A stretch of DNA of 9,010 nucleotides, taken from positions 1 through 9,010 of the forward strand of contig SCUG01000756.1 of the NCBI GenBank assembly GCA_004297645.1, written 5' to 3'. Below the pieces are notes generated by a model. The model saw only the letters and a program-made list of their open reading frames with translations. It was not told the DNA's origin and made no database searches. Origin of the DNA: Saprospiraceae bacterium. Its GTDB lineage: Bacteria; Bacteroidota; Bacteroidia; Chitinophagales; Saprospiraceae. The translations under genes and the position numbers were made by a program. Positions 6,154 to 9,010 of this stretch are shown piece after piece (positions within the stretch are counted from its first letter, which is position 1; the number at the start of each line of letters is the position of its first letter).

Positions 6154-8285
6154 TGAAGTATAAACTCGGCATAGACGTTGGCGGCACGTTCACCGATTTC
6201 TTCCTGGTGGGCGACGATGGATCCTCAGCGATGCACAAGACCCTCTCCACGCCACAGGATTCCTCCGTTGGATTCATTACTGGCATAAGAGAATTAGCGG
6301 AAAAATTGCGGCTGAAGGAGGCTGATTTCATAAAAGACATTGACACCATTGTACACGGTACAACGGTGGCCACCAACGCCTTGCTGACGCGGGGCGGGGC
6401 TAAAACCGCACTCGTTACCACCAAAGGGTTCCGCGATGCGCTGGAGATGCGCCGCGGTATCAGGGAAGAGCGGTACAACAACCATTACCAAAATGCAAAA
6501 CCCATAGTGCCCCGGCAGCACCGCTATACGGTGGATGAGCGCACCGATGCCAAGGGCCAGGCATTGAAGCCGCTGGATACCACTGAACTCGATGCCATCG
6601 TCCGGAAAATCAAAAGCGGGCAAATCGAAGCGGTAGCTGTCTGCTTTATGAACTCCTACCTGAATAGCGAACATGAGAAACAGGCAACGGAATATCTCCG
6701 CCAGCAACTGCCCGGCCTGTTCATCTGCGGCTCTTATGAGGTACTGCCGTCGGTGCGTTTTTACGAAAGGGTGAGCACCACTTGCGTGAACGCCTACATC
6801 GGCGTGGTGGTAGAGCGTTACCTGAAATCGTTGCTCGGCAAACTCGAAGCGCTCAATTTTAAAGGCAAACTCCTCATCATGCAGAGCAACGGTGGAGTAG
6901 TGACGCCCGAAGTGGCGTGCAAGATTGCTGCGGTCACTGCCCTTTCCGGGCCGGCGGCGGCGCCCATTGCTGGCGCGTATTATGCCGGGCTGTTGGAGTA
7001 CCACAATTGCATCACGATGGACATGGGCGGAACGAGTTTCGATGCCTCGTTAGTAGTGAACCGTCAATGCATCACCAGCACGGATTGCGAAATCAACCGC
7101 TACCGCATTGCCTTGCCTACCCTCGATATTATCACGATTGGCGCAGGCGGAGGCAGCATCGGCTGGATTGACAAAGGAGGCCTTCTGAGGATGGGGCCGC
7201 AAAGTGCAGGCTCGTTGCCCGGCCCAATAAGCTACGGCAGGGGCGGTGAGCAGCCCACTTGTACCGATGCCGACCTGCTCCTCGGCTACCTCGATCCCGA
7301 TTTTTTTGCCGGAGGCAAATACAAATTGAATAAGCCGGAGGCAATCGCGCTGACCGCAAAAAACCTCGGCGAACCATTGGGCATGAGCGCCCATGAAGCC
7401 GCAGCGGGAATGTACCGCGTCATCAATATGAACATGGCGCAGGGAGTTCGGGAGGTGAGCGTCGAAAGAGGCTACGACCCGCGCGAGTTCCTCCTCATTT
7501 GTGCCGGGGGCGCAGGCTCTATCCATGCCGGGGAAATTTGCCGTGAGTTGGAGATCCCGATGTTCGTCATACCAAATGTGGCGTCCATCTTCTGCTCTGC
7601 GGGCATGCTGTTGGGCGACCTTAAACACGACTACGTGCGCTCGTACATGACCACACTTTCCGGTATGGACAAAAAACAATTCCTGAAGCTCTATGCCGAA
7701 ATGAAGAATGAGGCCATCGCCACGCTCGTTGCCGAAGGCATCGCCAAAGACAAAATACAATACCGCCCCTCGCTCGACCTCCGCTATGTGGGGCAGTACC
7801 ATGAGGTGCCGATGGAAGTCGCGATGGAAGAAATCCTGAACGTAGATTTAGAGGCCATTGCAGGAGCATTTCACACCGAACACAACCGGTTGTTCGGCTA
7901 TGAACTCAGCCGGGAGGGCACGAGGCTGGAAGTCATCAATATCCGCCTGCGGGCCATCGGGGTCACCGAAAAACCACCCTCGCTTTCCAGTACGGCAGAC
8001 GATGCGGCCACCTCGCTGGAATCGGCCATCAAAGGCCGGCGGCCTGCGTACATTCCTGAGACTGGCGAAATGCGGGAAGTGACGGTTTTCGATGGCGACA
8101 GGCTCACGGGCCGGTTCAGCATCGAAGGCCCGGCCATCCTCGAACAGGTGAATACCACCGTCTTCCTGGGCGAAAGCTACAATTGCGAAACCGGCATCGG
8201 GGGCGCTTTCGTGGTGTACAACAAACACCTGATGCCCGGTGGGTTGAAACAACAATTCCGTACCAAAGAAATAACTGCACAATGA
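6153..8285 (+). CDS. Hydantoinase A/oxoprolinase A-family ATP-binding subunit
   Basis: The 710-residue product is the ATP-binding subunit of the HyuA family, an ASKHA-fold (actin-like) kinase-type protein that phosphorylates a carbonyl or bicarbonate so that its HyuB partner can complete hydrolysis or carboxylation. Motifs in order: DVGGTFTD (8-15), HGTTVATNALL (68-78), MQSNGG (243-248), MDMGGTSFD (289-297), GAGGGSIGW (330-338), the GPQSAGSLPGP loop (348-358), SVERGYDPREF (436-446) and AGGAG (451-455). The C-terminal beta-rich region is complete, and the length is usual for the family. The members I considered are acetone carboxylase beta, acetophenone carboxylase, N-methylhydantoinase A, caprolactamase alpha and the N-terminal half of 5-oxoprolinase; the sequence alone does not separate them here. 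It is preceded by the hydroxyacyl-CoA fusion (1-base overlap) and followed by HyuB (ATGA, 4-base overlap), which points to one mRNA and translational coupling. No Shine-Dalgarno site is evident before the start. Confidence 0.93.
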   Translation: MKYKLGIDVGGTFTDFFLVGDDGSSAMHKTLSTPQDSSVGFITGIRELAEKLRLKEADFIKDIDTIVHGTTVATNALLTRGGAKTALVTTKGFRDALEMRRGIREERYNNHYQNAKPIVPRQHRYTVDERTDAKGQALKPLDTTELDAIVRKIKSGQIEAVAVCFMNSYLNSEHEKQATEYLRQQLPGLFICGSYEVLPSVRFYERVSTTCVNAYIGVVVERYLKSLLGKLEALNFKGKLLIMQSNGGVVTPEVACKIAAVTALSGPAAAPIAGAYYAGLLEYHNCITMDMGGTSFDASLVVNRQCITSTDCEINRYRIALPTLDIITIGAGGGSIGWIDKGGLLRMGPQSAGSLPGPISYGRGGEQPTCTDADLLLGYLDPDFFAGGKYKLNKPEAIALTAKNLGEPLGMSAHEAAAGMYRVINMNMAQGVREVSVERGYDPREFLLICAGGAGSIHAGEICRELEIPMFVIPNVASIFCSAGMLLGDLKHDYVRSYMTTLSGMDKKQFLKLYAEMKNEAIATLVAEGIAKDKIQYRPSLDLRYVGQYHEVPMEVAMEEILNVDLEAIAGAFHTEHNRLFGYELSREGTRLEVINIRLRAIGVTEKPPSLSSTADDAATSLESAIKGRRPAYIPETGEMREVTVFDGDRLTGRFSIEGPAILEQVNTTVFLGESYNCETGIGGAFVVYNKHLMPGGLKQQFRTKEITAQ

Positions 8286-9010
8286 CCAGCTTAAAAATTG
8301 ATAAAATATTGCTTTCGATTTTCCAGCGTGCTTTCAAAAGCATTATCGATGAGATGAGTATTTCGCTGACGAAAACCACCCGTTCGCCCATTTTGTGCGA
8401 AGCGAAGGACTTTGTGACAGGCCTGTACGATGCACAGGGCAATATGTTGGAGCAGACCGAGAACCTGCCCATTCTTTCGTTCTCGCTGGGGCCTGTGTGC
8501 AAGGTGATTATCGAGCAGTACGGCGGCGACATCCACCCGGGCGATGTAGTGATGCACAACGATGTGTTCAGCATGGGCAACCAAAACAACGACGTGGCCA
8601 TCTTCAAGCCGATTTTTGCCGAAGGAACGCTGGTGGGCTGGTCGGCGGCCAAAGGCCACCAGGCAGACATTGGCGGCGCCGTGCAGGGCGGCTACAACCC
8701 CAACGCCACGGAGGTCTGGCAGGAGGCACTCCGCATCCCGGCGGTAAAAATCTACGAAAAGGGCAAGCTGAGACAGGATGTGTGGAACCTGATTTTTGCC
8801 AACATCCGCCTGACGATGGTGCAGGAAGACATCAAGGCGCAGATAGGCGCCTGCTCGCTGGGAGAAAGGCGGCTGCAAGCCCTCGTGGAGAAGTACGGCA
8901 TCGAGTGCTTTGAGGCCCACAAACTGGAATTGTTCAACAGCACGGAGATGATGATGAGGGCAGAGATTGCGGCCATCCCCAACGGCACATACACGGGCAG
9001 CAGCATGGTG
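8282..9010 (+). CDS. Hydantoinase B/oxoprolinase B-family subunit, N-terminal 243 residues (runs off the window)
   Basis: The frame opens with ATG at 8282, overlapping the HyuA stop as ATGA, and stays open to position 9010. The product starts MTSLKIDKILLSIFQRAFKS and follows the HyuB pattern: a helix ending near IIDEMSISLTKTTRSP, then CEAKDFVTGLYDAQG, HPGDVVMHND (85-94), GHQADIGG (125-132), ATEVWQEALRIP (142-153), AQIGACSLGERRL (186-198) and AIPNGTY (231-237). HyuB pairs with HyuA and carries the metal-containing catalytic site. From memory, the acetone carboxylase alpha subunit binds Mn through Glu89, His150, Asp153 and His175. The same spacing here falls on Glu40, Gln101, Asp104 and His126, so one expected His is Gln. 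The usual motif NDPYxGGTHxxD reads NDVFSMGNQNND. Whether the protein is full length cannot be known from this window, nor whether a third subunit follows as in acetone carboxylase. Confidence 0.92.
   Translation, partial: MTSLKIDKILLSIFQRAFKSIIDEMSISLTKTTRSPILCEAKDFVTGLYDAQGNMLEQTENLPILSFSLGPVCKVIIEQYGGDIHPGDVVMHNDVFSMGNQNNDVAIFKPIFAEGTLVGWSAAKGHQADIGGAVQGGYNPNATEVWQEALRIPAVKIYEKGKLRQDVWNLIFANIRLTMVQEDIKAQIGACSLGERRLQALVEKYGIECFEAHKLELFNSTEMMMRAEIAAIPNGTYTGSSMV

Noticed and set aside
6294..7802. Long minus-strand frames (236 and 250 codons) opposite HyuA
   Set aside because: They are antisense shadows of a gene with complete HyuA motifs, a common effect in GC-rich coding DNA.

Overview
The window looks like chromosomal DNA from a member of the Bacteroidota, most likely a Saprospiria/Chitinophagia-type genome. 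The reasons are A-rich leaders without clear Shine-Dalgarno sites, a TAnnTTTG-type promoter element, a Bacteroidota-style Lgt with a long insertion, short CCGAAAT tandem repeats next to a start codon, and an effector-associated domain (EAD) gene of a kind common in that phylum. The taxon is inferred from style and was not tested by a search.

Layout. At 1-39 there may be the last codons of a plus-strand gene. At 100-484 (minus) is a small gene for an EAD11-like domain followed by one membrane helix; its reading frame is broken near the domain's first third. At 578-1507 (minus) is a YegS/BmrU-type lipid kinase. A divergent spacer (1508-1676) with a very GC-rich hairpin leads to an unrecognised soluble protein (1677-2273, plus), and then lgt (2403-3572, plus), the lipoprotein diacylglyceryl transferase.

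The 562-bp gap at 3573-4134 holds an 11-bp hairpin and a 125-bp nested inverted-repeat element with a perfect 31-bp stem; each arm of the element is itself a hairpin. The rest of that gap shows no convincing gene.

From 4135 to the right edge runs a tightly packed plus-strand operon. Its first gene is a 3-hydroxyacyl-CoA dehydrogenase/enoyl-CoA hydratase fusion in the FadN-like order (dehydrogenase first). Next come a HyuA-type ATP-binding subunit and a HyuB-type subunit that runs off the window. The junctions are TGATG and ATGA overlaps, so the three products are probably made in coupled amounts. The HyuA/HyuB families include acetone and acetophenone carboxylases, caprolactamase, hydantoinases and 5-oxoprolinase. 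Pairing them with a beta-oxidation enzyme suggests that an ATP-dependent carboxylation or ring-opening step feeds an acyl-CoA into beta-oxidation. The substrate cannot be read from this window.

The points most worth a second look are the frame-broken EAD-membrane gene, the operon with its altered active-site motifs (the expected Asn after the catalytic His of the dehydrogenase, and a His-to-Gln change in the predicted HyuB metal site), and the nested inverted-repeat element.
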